This document shows positions 50,322 to 63,098 of a stretch of 64,000 bases of DNA, in pieces. The DNA comes from Nocardia anocheti (GTDB lineage: Bacteria > Actinomycetota > Actinomycetes > Mycobacteriales > Mycobacteriaceae). The stretch spans positions 248,001 through 312,000 of the forward strand of contig NZ_JAQQFV010000005.1 in assembly GCF_029675105.1 (NCBI RefSeq). The letters run 5' to 3'. Position 1 is the stretch's first letter; the number at the start of each line of letters is the position of its first letter. The translations under genes and the position numbers were made by a program. The notes below the pieces were generated by a model. The model did no database searches and was not told the origin of the DNA. It was given only the letters and a program-made list of their open reading frames with translations.

Positions 50322-51218
50322 TTACCCGTGTTCGCGCGAGATCAGGCGATCGTTGTCAGCCGCACGGGTGGGGACGAGGCGGAGATCCGGGGTGCGGGCC
50401 GCGGCGGTTCGCGGTAGCCAGATCACGACTTCCTGATCGAGGTCGGCGGACAGGGTCTGCACCGTGAAGGTCAGGGTGCCGAGGGTGGGGTGTTCGACAC
50501 CGAGCAGGGTCGGGATGTCCTCGGCCAACCGGTGCGGCTGCCAGCGCCGGGCGAATTCCGGTTCGGCGCACAGGGTTTCGATGACCGAGGCGACGCGTTC
50601 GTCGTCGGGACGGCGCAGTCGGGTGCGGGCCAGGTCGTCGGCGAGGCGGTCGGCGAGCTGGGGCCAGTCGGTGACGGTGGTGCGCGCCAGCGGATGCCGG
50701 AAGGTCCACACCGCCAGATTCACCTCGTCGGGATCGTCGAGCAGGCCCAGTGGCGCGGCCAGTTCGGCCCACGCGCTGTTCCAGGCCAGCACCGCCGCGC
50801 GCGGGCCGAGTACGAACGCCGGGGTGGGGGCGAGCGCGTCGATGACCCCGCGCAGCGCGGTGGGTACCTGGTCCAGGGCCGGGTCGAAAGCGGTGCTCGG
50901 GCAGCGGTTCTCGCGGCCCGCGGTCACCGCCAGCCAGCTGAAGTGGCCGCGTTCGGTGTCGTTGAAGCGCAGCGCGGTGGCCAGCGCGTCGACCACGGCC
51001 ATCGAGGGGTTGGTGTCGCGGCCCTGCTCGAGCCGGGCCAGATAGTCCGCGCTCACCCCGGCCAGCACCGCGACCTCCTCGCGACGCAGCCCCGGGGTGC
51101 GGCGGCGGCCGCCCGCGGGCAGGCCGACGTCCTCGGGACGCAACTCCCCGCGCCGGGCCACCAGCAGTTCGGCGAAGGGGGAGCGGCCGGGCTGTTCGGT
51201 CATGTGTGCGTCCGCCAT
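50322..51218 (-). CDS. XRE-family regulator with MmyB-like ligand-binding domain
   Basis: 298 residues from ATG 51218 (ATG 51203 is possible). The HTH is RREEVAVLAGVSADYLARLEQGRDTNPS (residues about 45-75). The C-terminal MmyB-like domain has LALAPTPAFVLGPRAAVLAWN-type sequence and WTFRHPLAR. Such regulators bind fatty-acid-like or other small ligands. Divergent from the YceI gene, which it may control. Confidence 0.82.
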   Translation of the reverse strand: MADAHMTEQPGRSPFAELLVARRGELRPEDVGLPAGGRRRTPGLRREEVAVLAGVSADYLARLEQGRDTNPSMAVVDALATALRFNDTERGHFSWLAVTAGRENRCPSTAFDPALDQVPTALRGVIDALAPTPAFVLGPRAAVLAWNSAWAELAAPLGLLDDPDEVNLAVWTFRHPLARTTVTDWPQLADRLADDLARTRLRRPDDERVASVIETLCAEPEFARRWQPHRLAEDIPTLLGVEHPTLGTLTFTVQTLSADLDQEVVIWLPRTAAARTPDLRLVPTRAADNDRLISREHG

Positions 51219-51319
51219 CTCTCGATCGTGCCCGGTCCCCGGGCCGCTAGCCACGCCCTGCCAGGTCCAGGATAACGGCGGTGTGGTTAGCGGACCGTGG
51301 TCCGTTCAGGCTGGGGAGC

Positions 51320-51856
51320 ATGACTTCCTCGACACAGACCCAGCAGCTGAAGACCGGATCCTGGGCCCTGGACGCCCACCACTCCTCGGTCGCGTTCACC
51401 ATCCGCCACCTCGGCATCGCCAAGGTGCGCGGCGGCTTCACCCGCTTCGAGACCGAGTTCGTCGTCGACGAATCCGGCGCGGCCACCCTGGCAGCCACCA
51501 TCGAACTGGACTCCTTCGACACCGGCAACCCCGACCGCGACGCCCACATCCGCACCGCCGACTTCCTCGACGTCGCCAACCGACCCACCCTCAGCTTCCG
51601 CTCCACCCAGCCGGTGCGCGTGGCCGAGAACTTCACCGTGGTCGGCGAGGCCACCCTCGGCGCTGTCACCCAGCCGCTGACCCTCGACGTCGAGTGGGGC
51701 GGGCTGGCCGATTTCGCCGACGGCACCCGGCACGCGGGCTTCTCGGCCACCGGCACGATCAAGCGCACCGATTTCGGGGTCGGCGCACCGCTGCCGGGCA
51801 TGCTCGCCGACAAGGTCGCGATCGAACTCGAGATCCAGCTGATCGAACCCGCCTGA
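51320..51856 (+). CDS. YceI-family protein
   Basis: 178 residues. Lipocalin-like beta barrel: WALDAHHSSVAFTIRHLGIAKVRG at the N-terminus, RDAHIRTADFLDV and the C-terminal GTIKRTDFGVG. YceI proteins bind isoprenoid-type lipids. No signal peptide is visible, so it should be cytosolic. ATG 51320 has GGGGAGC directly upstream. Divergent from the XRE regulator. Confidence 0.88.
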   Translation: MTSSTQTQQLKTGSWALDAHHSSVAFTIRHLGIAKVRGGFTRFETEFVVDESGAATLAATIELDSFDTGNPDRDAHIRTADFLDVANRPTLSFRSTQPVRVAENFTVVGEATLGAVTQPLTLDVEWGGLADFADGTRHAGFSATGTIKRTDFGVGAPLPGMLADKVAIELEIQLIEPA

Positions 51857-51955
51857 CCCGTTCGCTCACAGCGCAGATAGGCGTGTCACCGGCCCGGCCT
51901 CCCTGCATTAGCCTGGAACCCGACAACACAGGACTCTTACGTTCGGAGGTTGGCC

Positions 51956-52183
51956 GTGGAGGTCAAGATCGGTATTTCGGATAGCCCGCGCGAGCTCGTC
52001 ATCAACAGCGCGCAGAGCCCTGACGAGATCGAGGCGCTGGTGTCCGAGGCGCTCGGCGGCGGGAGCGGTGTCGTCTCGCTCACCGACGAGAAGGGCCGCA
52101 AGTTCCTGATCCAGTCCGCGAAGGTCGCCTACGTGGAGATCGGCTCGCCCGCCGCGCCCCGCGTCGGCTTCGCCACGGTCTAG
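51956..52183 (+). CDS. DUF3107 family protein (TB9.4)
   Basis: 75 residues from GTG 51956 (GGAGG 6 bases upstream). The start EVKIGISDSPRELV and end AYVEIGS...RVGFATV match M. tuberculosis TB9.4 (Rv3208A). Small, soluble, of unknown function, always next to the TetR gene in mycolata. Confidence 0.9.
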   Translation: MEVKIGISDSPRELVINSAQSPDEIEALVSEALGGGSGVVSLTDEKGRKFLIQSAKVAYVEIGSPAAPRVGFATV

Positions 52184-52188
52184 CGTTC

Positions 52189-52231
52189 CACCGAAAAGCC
52201 CCGCGCCGGTTCCGGTCGCGGGGCTTTTCGG
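52189..52231. terminator. Bidirectional terminator, 16-bp stem
   Basis: ACCGAAAAGCCCCGCG (52189-52204) pairs exactly with 52216-52231 around an 11-base loop, with AAAA/TTTT near the stem base. It separates the DUF3107 and TetR convergent stops. Confidence 0.88.
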
Positions 52232-52243
52232 TGTCGAGGGGTG

Positions 52244-56532
<4,289 letters not shown>

Positions 56533-56702
56533 GGGCGAAATGCGCGCATCGTGACCGATGGGTCAGATGTTGTTTCAAAACCGTTGAGACCCAACGTTTC
56601 CTGCGCCCGCGCGTGCTATCTTCATCGAGCATCGCCGCCATGTGTCCTGCGCTGGACCGGGGGACCCGCGCGGCCCGTCACGAGCGGTGAGGATTGCTGC
56701 GG

Positions 56703-58550
56703 GTGAGAATCCAGCCCAGACAACAGATTCTGGACATTTGGAGCGCCATGCTCTCGGCCTGCTACCGGGACGGCACCTGGCACTGGGACGGCGTCCTCGG
56801 CGCGAACTCGATCAGCGATTCCGAACAGCTGCTGTGCCTGCTCTATCCGGCCACCGAGATCGAGAGCTTCGCGCTGGACCGGCCGGAATCGATGTCGGAC
56901 GACGTGCGCGAGGTGCTCGGCGCCTTCGGCGGCCCGGCGCGGATCGGTATCACCATGATCGGCCTGCTCGAGGAATACCTGCACCGCAACACCGACGCCG
57001 ACGGCACCCCGCGCTTCGACGCGGGCAGCTATCTGCGCCCCGCCGGTGGCGCCGAGCCCACCGACGCGCAGCTGGCCATCGAAGTGGTGGACAGCTATTC
57101 GATGGCGGTGACGCTGTGCCTGGCCGGACTCGGCTTCGCGCGGGTGTTCGACCGCTGGGCCGACACCGAGCGCCGCACCGACATCAACGACCGCCTCGAG
57201 GTGCTCGCTGCCGGGCTCTCGGACCGGCTCACCCTCGCGATGACCGGCCTGATCCGCAGTTTCGTGGTCAACACCGTCTCGGTGCGCTCGTCCTCGGGGC
57301 GGGCCATGCTCGCCATGCTCAATCAGTCCGGCGCGCCGGAACGCACCGTCCTCGAGGCGGCGCGGGTCAGCCTGGACCGGGTGCGCTCGCGGCTGCGCAC
57401 CGACGTGAAGCTGGGCCGCACACCGCACACCGACTTCGCCGACGACGATCAGCTCTTCGAATGCGGCTGGAGTTGGGGTGTGGTGCAGGACGCCGACCCG
57501 GTGGCCTTCGACGATCGCGAGGTCGCGCAGGTCACCGGCATCGCCGATCCGCGCCCCTACCTGTACTTCACCGTCGTTGCCCTCGACGGCATCAACGACA
57601 TCCTGTCCCAGCGCACCAGAGAACTCGACCTGCTCAACCCCGAGCAGCAGCGTCTGGCCGAGGCGCTGCGCCTGCGCTGGGACCTCACCCAGCGCTACTG
57701 GTCCACGGTGGCGCGCTTCGGTTCCGGGCGTTGGCCGCTCGAGGACATCCCGTGGCGCACCTCCGACGGCGAGGAGTCCGACTACTTCTCGCTCATCGTC
57801 TCGGCGGTGCTCATCCAGGAACTCATCGCCCGCACCGCCTCCGACGACGACCTCACCCGCGCGGTCGCCATCTTCGACGAGCTCTCGCGGCGCGGCCGGA
57901 TCAAGAGCAGGCCCACCAAGGCCGACCCGGCGGTGGCCCTGCACGACCCCGGCGTGCGGATGGTGCTGCGCGGCACCGAGAAGGTCGACGGCGGTGGGCC
58001 GCAACTGGAATGGATCGTCTCCGACTTCGCCACCGTGCTGCTCAAGCGCGCGCTGCAGGCCGCCCAGCTCTCCGGCAACATCGCCGCGCGCGATCAGCTG
58101 ATGGAACTGGCCAAGACCGTGATGGACCACCTCGACCGCCGGGTGATCGCCGAGGGCGAGGCGCGCGGACTCTGGGACGACCCGGCGGTGATCTTCGGTG
58201 GCACCCACCGCGAACGGCCGTCCTGGTATCTCACCGAGCGCATGGTGGAGTGCCTGGTGGCCGCCGACCGCACCTTCCGCGAGACGCCGCTGCGCTCGAC
58301 CGCGATGGTCAACCGCGCCGTCGAGATCCTCAACGAGGCCGAGCATCTGCTCAATCAGGAGATGCTCGAGGTGAGCATCTCCGACTCCTCGGCCAACCGG
58401 CTCTCGCTGGACCGGATCGAGCAGCAGCTCGCCAGGGCCCGCGCGCTGATCAACACCCAGCCGGGCACCTCGTTCACGCTGGCCTCGGCGGCCCTGATCG
58501 AGCTGGACCGCCTGGCCTTCGCGCGCTCCGACGCGATGAGGAGTATCTGA
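56703..58550 (+). CDS. SCO2524 family protein
   Basis: 615 residues from GTG 56703 (GAGGA 9 bases upstream). The N-terminus RIQPRQQILDIWSAM and the four-gene context match the SCO2524 family of actinobacteria. Largely helical, no membrane segments and no recognised catalytic motif; conserved-looking features include DGTWHWDG near residue 26 and GRWPLEDIPWR near residue 340. First gene of an operon whose members are separated by 4 bases or overlap. TATCTT at 56617-56622 is a possible -10. Function unknown. Confidence 0.75.
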   Translation: MRIQPRQQILDIWSAMLSACYRDGTWHWDGVLGANSISDSEQLLCLLYPATEIESFALDRPESMSDDVREVLGAFGGPARIGITMIGLLEEYLHRNTDADGTPRFDAGSYLRPAGGAEPTDAQLAIEVVDSYSMAVTLCLAGLGFARVFDRWADTERRTDINDRLEVLAAGLSDRLTLAMTGLIRSFVVNTVSVRSSSGRAMLAMLNQSGAPERTVLEAARVSLDRVRSRLRTDVKLGRTPHTDFADDDQLFECGWSWGVVQDADPVAFDDREVAQVTGIADPRPYLYFTVVALDGINDILSQRTRELDLLNPEQQRLAEALRLRWDLTQRYWSTVARFGSGRWPLEDIPWRTSDGEESDYFSLIVSAVLIQELIARTASDDDLTRAVAIFDELSRRGRIKSRPTKADPAVALHDPGVRMVLRGTEKVDGGGPQLEWIVSDFATVLLKRALQAAQLSGNIAARDQLMELAKTVMDHLDRRVIAEGEARGLWDDPAVIFGGTHRERPSWYLTERMVECLVAADRTFRETPLRSTAMVNRAVEILNEAEHLLNQEMLEVSISDSSANRLSLDRIEQQLARARALINTQPGTSFTLASAALIELDRLAFARSDAMRSI

Positions 58551-58554
58551 GCCG

Positions 58555-59502
58555 ATGATCGTGTTCGCCACGTCCGACAAGGGCGGGACCGGCCGTTCGG
58601 TCACCAGCTGCAATCTGGCCTACCGGCTGGGGATGCGCGGGATGAGCACCGCGTACGTGGATTTCGACTTCGGCTCGCCCACGGCGGGCGCGCTGTTCGA
58701 GATCAGCGCCGTGGAGCGCGGCGCCACCCAGGGCCGGGGCCTGCACGCGTATCTGCGCGGCGAGATCAGCGATCCGCAGCGTCTGGACGTGCGCGCCAGC
58801 ACCGACCGCGACGCGCTGCGCAGTCAGCGCTCGCGCGGCGGCAAGCTGGTGCTGCTGCCCGGCGACGAGGGCGGCGGCGAGGCCATGGAGGCCAACAATC
58901 CGGCCGTCGTGCGCCGCTGTGTGGACCTGCTGCTCGAACTCGACGCGGCGTTCAAGGTGGTGATCGTCGACCTGAGTTCGGGGCGTTCGGTGGCCATGCA
59001 GATCGCGCTCGAGGCCACCTCGCCCAAGTACATGCCCGACAAGCAGGTGTGCTGGCTGCTGTTCCATCGCTGGACGCGTCAGCACATCGTGGCCGCGCAC
59101 GGTCTGGTGCGCGGGCCCAAGGGTCTGCTGCGCACCGCGACCACCGATCTGGGCGGCCGTCCGCTCTACACCGAGGACGAACTGCTGCAACGCATCCGGT
59201 TCGTGCGCACGGCGGTGCCCTCGCTGCTGGACCAGTCCGCGGCGGCCAGCGGACCGCAGGCCGCCTGGCTGCTGCGACAGGACGCGGCGCTGCGCTCGCT
59301 GGCCGCCGAATACCGGCTGGGCCAGGGTTCGCTGCTCGGCGACACCCCGGTCGAGCCGGTGCTGCAGTGGCGCGAGCAGATCGTCCTCGACGCCGATGTC
59401 AGCGCGGGCATCGCCAACCGCGAGACCGTGGACGCGTTCGAGGGGCTGGCCAGGAAACTGGTCGACCCCGACACCTGGGTGCCGATCGACAGGCGGATCT
59501 GA
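58555..59502 (+). CDS. SCO2523 family variant P-loop ATPase-like protein
   Basis: 315 residues, ParA/MinD-like layout. The deviant Walker A is KGGTGRS (residues 9-15): the signature Lys9 is kept but the usual second Lys is Arg14. A' region is YVDFDFGSPTAG and Walker B-like is VIVDLSSG with Asp139. ATG 58555 starts four bases after the previous stop. ParA/MinD enzymes dimerise on ATP and drive positioning of partners; whether the Arg variant hydrolyses ATP is unclear. Probably the engine or switch of the operon. Confidence 0.8.
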   Translation: MIVFATSDKGGTGRSVTSCNLAYRLGMRGMSTAYVDFDFGSPTAGALFEISAVERGATQGRGLHAYLRGEISDPQRLDVRASTDRDALRSQRSRGGKLVLLPGDEGGGEAMEANNPAVVRRCVDLLLELDAAFKVVIVDLSSGRSVAMQIALEATSPKYMPDKQVCWLLFHRWTRQHIVAAHGLVRGPKGLLRTATTDLGGRPLYTEDELLQRIRFVRTAVPSLLDQSAAASGPQAAWLLRQDAALRSLAAEYRLGQGSLLGDTPVEPVLQWREQIVLDADVSAGIANRETVDAFEGLARKLVDPDTWVPIDRRI

Positions 59503-59506
59503 GGCC

Positions 59507-60511
59507 ATGGACTCGTTGTTCCAGGAGGCGACGGCGGTCACCCGGGTGGAATCGGTGGCCATGTCGCATGTCTCGCTCGAGGTCGGGCACTTCTCGATGG
59601 ACGAGCTGGCCAACCGGCCCGCCGCCATCCGCGCCCAGTTCCAGCGGGTCGCGCCGCTGGTGAACGCGTTCACCGAGATCGCCCGCGACGAGTTCGCCGA
59701 GCGCGCGGGCGGACGCTCGCGGGTGCGGGTGAGCACCTGTTTCCTCGTCGACGACTACTTCCGCGGCGGCACCGACCCGCGCGAGATCCTGCCCGCCTTC
59801 CTCGACACCGCCGAGGAGTGCGGCATCCGGATCGACTACCTGGGCCGGGAATCCGGGTGCGCGACGGTGCCGCGCCGCGACGGCAGCGGCGGCGCGATCG
59901 ACCTCGCCCAGGTGGTCGCCGACATGGTGGTCGCCGAACCGCTCGAGGACTACACCGGCCGCAGGCCACCCACCAGCGAACTCGGCTGGCTGGCCAACGG
60001 CCGCCGTTCCAGCGACGACGAACGCCGCGACGCCATGGACCTGCGCGATTACGAACCGCCCCAGGAACTGAGCAGGCGCAACCACTCGATCTTCCTGGAT
60101 GTGGAGATGTGGCGGCGCGAGCCCGAGACCGGCGACCCGTACTGGTCGTGCCCGTTCCTCGCCTCGGTCTGGCAGCTGCTGCGGCTGGGCATGGTGCGCT
60201 TCGAGGGCCGCCGGGTCGCCGAGCCCGCCGACTTCCGCGACTGGCGCGCCCAGGAGTGGCCCGACACCTGGGCGCTGCTGCCCTCGGTCATGCAACTGCG
60301 TGACGCGGCGCCGTTCGCGGCCTTCCGCTCGGTGTCGGTGCTGCCGAAACGCTATCTGGGCATCGAACATTCGGTGCAGCAGATCCTGGACCACCTCGAT
60401 ATCGACGCCGGGGTCGCCGCCGTCTACGCCCAGCGCGCGCAGGAGAACCGGATCACCCCCACCGACCGGATCAGCGAACGGCTCGCGCACTATTTCCTCT
60501 GCGCCGAGTGA
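59507..60511 (+). CDS. SCO2522 family protein
   Basis: 334 residues. ATG 59507 begins four bases after the P-loop gene; ATG 59561 (SHVSLEVGHFSMDEL) is a possible shorter start. Landmarks are VSTCFLVDDYF near residue 80 and WSCPFLASVWQLLRLGM near residue 215. No membrane helix or known motif. The recurrent Asp/Glu in LVDDYF could be a metal site, but this is speculative. Overlaps the next gene by GTGA. Confidence 0.75.
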   Translation: MDSLFQEATAVTRVESVAMSHVSLEVGHFSMDELANRPAAIRAQFQRVAPLVNAFTEIARDEFAERAGGRSRVRVSTCFLVDDYFRGGTDPREILPAFLDTAEECGIRIDYLGRESGCATVPRRDGSGGAIDLAQVVADMVVAEPLEDYTGRRPPTSELGWLANGRRSSDDERRDAMDLRDYEPPQELSRRNHSIFLDVEMWRREPETGDPYWSCPFLASVWQLLRLGMVRFEGRRVAEPADFRDWRAQEWPDTWALLPSVMQLRDAAPFAAFRSVSVLPKRYLGIEHSVQQILDHLDIDAGVAAVYAQRAQENRITPTDRISERLAHYFLCAE

Positions 60512-61500
60512 CCGGCCGGTACGCTGCGACGATGGAACCGCACCCTCCGGTCTCGGCGGTGCTCGGCGAGGTTCGCACCGCCCTGCTGCCCGAATCCGCG
60601 GCGCTGAGCCGTGGTTCGGCGGCCGAGCTGATGGCGCTGGTGCACGGGCGGCCGGTGCGCTCGCGGGAGCGGCCGGTCATCTGGGCGCAGTCGCCGGTGG
60701 TGGTGGAGGGCATCGACTGTCGCTTCGCCACCCCGGATCAGCGCCGCGTCAGGGCGGTGGGCACCGTCGCCGCGCGGGCCTCGGTGGTGGGCGGGCGGAT
60801 CATGCAGAGTTCGGCGGCGAGCACGGTGGTGCCCGCCGCGTCGGATCGGCGGCGGCAGTGGGTGCACTATCTGAGCAGACCCGGCGTGGCCGAGGTGCTC
60901 ACCCGGGTACCCGCGAGCCTCGGCGCGGAACTGGCGGCGGGCTTTCTCGTGGTGCGGGATTCGGCCACCGACACCTTCGACCCCGGCGCGGTCGCCGCCC
61001 GGCTGGCCACCCGGGTCCGACGCAACCCGATGCTCGACCAGAACCCGCCGCTGCACACCCCCACCACCCGGCTGCGCTGGGCGGCGCGGGTGCGCGAGGG
61101 CAGCGGCGCCACCATGACCATGACCCTGCACCCCGGCGAACTGCGCACCGCCGATTTCGTCGTCGGTGATCTCGCCGAACTGGCTGCCGTGCAAGCCTTC
61201 TGCGATGATCTGGCCCTGCACGACTGGCTGCTCACAGTGCTCACCGAGGTGATCGACGAGGCCGAGATGTACGAACTCTCGCGCACCCCCGTCGACCAGG
61301 TGATCAGCCCGCTGCTCGAGCATCTGGTCCACCTGTGGATGCCCGGCGCGGCCACCCCGCCACCCCTGCGCGGGCTGTGGGACATGCTCGAGGCCGACCC
61401 CGGCTTCAGCAGGCAGTGGCACGCCCGCGTCGGGCAGCTGCGCGACCGGCTCGCCGTGGCCACCCTGGCCGCGCTGAACCGGGTGAGCACTGTCTGGTGA
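60508..61500 (+). CDS. SCO2521 family protein
   Basis: 330 residues from GTG 60508, overlapping the SCO2522-like stop; ATG 60532 is an alternative. Landmarks are SRERPVIWAQSPVVVEGIDC near residue 51 and WVHYLSRPGVAEVL near residue 117. Cytosolic, no recognised catalytic motif. Last gene of the operon: its TGA is immediately followed, with no gap, by the convergent stop of the channel-like gene (TGATCA at 61498-61503). Confidence 0.75.
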   Translation: MTGRYAATMEPHPPVSAVLGEVRTALLPESAALSRGSAAELMALVHGRPVRSRERPVIWAQSPVVVEGIDCRFATPDQRRVRAVGTVAARASVVGGRIMQSSAASTVVPAASDRRRQWVHYLSRPGVAEVLTRVPASLGAELAAGFLVVRDSATDTFDPGAVAARLATRVRRNPMLDQNPPLHTPTTRLRWAARVREGSGATMTMTLHPGELRTADFVVGDLAELAAVQAFCDDLALHDWLLTVLTEVIDEAEMYELSRTPVDQVISPLLEHLVHLWMPGAATPPPLRGLWDMLEADPGFSRQWHARVGQLRDRLAVATLAALNRVSTVW

Positions 61501-62352
61501 TCACAGCCGGAACAGCTGACGCACCAGCAACGCGAAGAACACCGAGATCGACACGATGCCGGTGTAGGCCTCCACGGTGAGGATCACCCGCGCCACGGTG
61601 CCGGTGGTCTCGACGTCCTGGTAGCCCAGCGGGTTGAGGAAACTGATGAACCCGAGGTACATCGCGATCCCCACACTGGTCTGCGAGGTCGCCACCACCG
61701 CGAGGGTGAACACCGCGATCTGCGCGGCGATCCAGCCCAGCAGCCGGAACGGGCGATAGCCGTAGCCGCACAGCAGATCCGAGGTGCGGCCCATGATCCG
61801 GCCGCGCCGGGTGGGATCGGCCAGTGTGCGGGCCCTGGCCTGGCTCAGTCCGCAGCGGTCCTGGCCACGGAAGTCCTCGGTCGCCGTGTGCAGGCGGTAG
61901 CCCTGACGGAAGGCCAGGGCCGCGTGCGCGGGTAGCCGGGCGCGCAGCAGATGTTCGCCGATCTCCTCGTAGACCTCGGCGAGCAGGGTGTCCTGGGTGC
62001 GGCTCAGGCGCAGCGGTCCGCGCGTCTCGACCTCGGCGGCGAACAGGGCGCTCAGGGTGGTGGTCAGTTGCAGGTCCTCGCCCGCGGTGCGCAGCCGGGC
62101 CGGATCGGCGGCGCCGTAGAGGTGGTCGAAGACCAGGCTGTCCCCGGCGCGGCGGCTGGTCGGCGGGGTGTAGCTGAGCAGGATGGATTCGACCTGGTGG
62201 TTGAAGTCGTCGAGCAGTGCGTGTTCGTCGGTCGCGCCCGCGCCGCGCCGGAACTCGGCGATCTCGGCCGCGAAGGCGTCGGCGTGGCGGTGGATCAGGT
62301 TCGTCTTGGCGGCGACGAAATCACTGAGTTGCCGCTGTTCGGCGTATTCCAT
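61501..62352 (-). CDS. Two-TM ion-channel-like protein without a canonical selectivity filter
   Basis: 283 residues. The first roughly 195 residues are helical and cytosolic (LRARLPAHAALAFRQGYRLH). The end has one helix (LLGWIAAQIAVFTLAVVA), a re-entrant-like segment and a second helix (TGIVSISVFFALLVRQ), the 2-TM pore layout. Where a potassium filter TVGYGD is expected the sequence is FLNPLGYQD, so only the GY pair remains. Could be an altered channel or a non-conducting sensor. Convergent with the SCO252x-type operon. Confidence 0.6.
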   Translation of the reverse strand: MEYAEQRQLSDFVAAKTNLIHRHADAFAAEIAEFRRGAGATDEHALLDDFNHQVESILLSYTPPTSRRAGDSLVFDHLYGAADPARLRTAGEDLQLTTTLSALFAAEVETRGPLRLSRTQDTLLAEVYEEIGEHLLRARLPAHAALAFRQGYRLHTATEDFRGQDRCGLSQARARTLADPTRRGRIMGRTSDLLCGYGYRPFRLLGWIAAQIAVFTLAVVATSQTSVGIAMYLGFISFLNPLGYQDVETTGTVARVILTVEAYTGIVSISVFFALLVRQLFRL

Positions 62353-62376
62353 GCTCTTCCCCCGATTCTCGCCGCG

Positions 62377-62934
62377 TCAGCCGCCGGGCGGCGCGTGGCC
62401 GCCCTTGCGCCAGCGCGGATCCCAGCGATCCATCGGCGGCCAGCGATCCGGGGCGGGCGCGAGCCAGTGCACCAGCAGCTCACGGGGTTCCCCCGCCCCG
62501 AAGTACTGGTCCTCGTAACCGGCCCAGGTGAACCCCGATTCCTTGTACAGATTCGCCGCGGGCGCGTTGGACGGGCGCACGGTGATGAACACCGCGTCCA
62601 CCTCGTCGGCCCGGCAGCCCGCCACCGCGCGGTCCAGCAGCAGCCGCCCCAGACCACGACCCCGGCAGTGCGCCGCCACCGCCAACCCGATCAACCACGC
62701 GCTGCGCGCGGGCCCGACCGCCACCAGGGCGTATCCGCACACCTGACCACCCAGATCTGCCACCACCCAGTGCGATCCGTGCACGTCGAACAGCTGCCGC
62801 AGCGCGAAGTACGGGTAGGCGAGCGGCTCGAATTCGCTGGATTCCAGCTCGGCGATGGCGGGCAGGTCGTCGACGACGGCAGACCGGAACACCGGTTCGG
62901 TCACCCTGTCCGAGATGTCCAATGACCCGCTCAC
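62377..62934 (-). CDS. GNAT N-acetyltransferase
   Basis: 185 residues from GTG 62934 (weak ribosome site; start uncertain). Acetyl-CoA loop is AHCRGRGLGRLLL near residue 105, then RPSNAPAANLYKESGF. The order matches RimI-like acetyltransferases, with DLPAIAELESSEF at the N-terminus. Followed by the channel-like gene on the same strand after 24 bases, so they may be co-transcribed. Confidence 0.8.
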   Translation of the reverse strand: MSGSLDISDRVTEPVFRSAVVDDLPAIAELESSEFEPLAYPYFALRQLFDVHGSHWVVADLGGQVCGYALVAVGPARSAWLIGLAVAAHCRGRGLGRLLLDRAVAGCRADEVDAVFITVRPSNAPAANLYKESGFTWAGYEDQYFGAGEPRELLVHWLAPAPDRWPPMDRWDPRWRKGGHAPPGG

Positions 62935-63045
62935 CTCTGCCGCCCCGATGCGATGTTCACCTCCCAGGGTAAGGGCAGCGTCGGTGACGAGGCCACAAAC
63001 CAGTGCGAAAAGCGTTGGTACACAGCGTCGTACTGCTGCGGACAG

Positions 63046-63089
63046 CCGAAAGCCACGTCCGGCGAGGAGGTTCCGGACGTGGCTTTCGG
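63046..63089. terminator. Perfect 17-bp hairpin after the NarK-type gene
   Basis: CCGAAAGCCACGTCCGG (63046-63062) pairs exactly with 63073-63089 around CGAGGAGGTT. It lies 10 bases beyond the transporter stop and between it and the acetyltransferase gene. Confidence 0.75.
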
Positions 63090-63098
63090 GGAAGGGGA

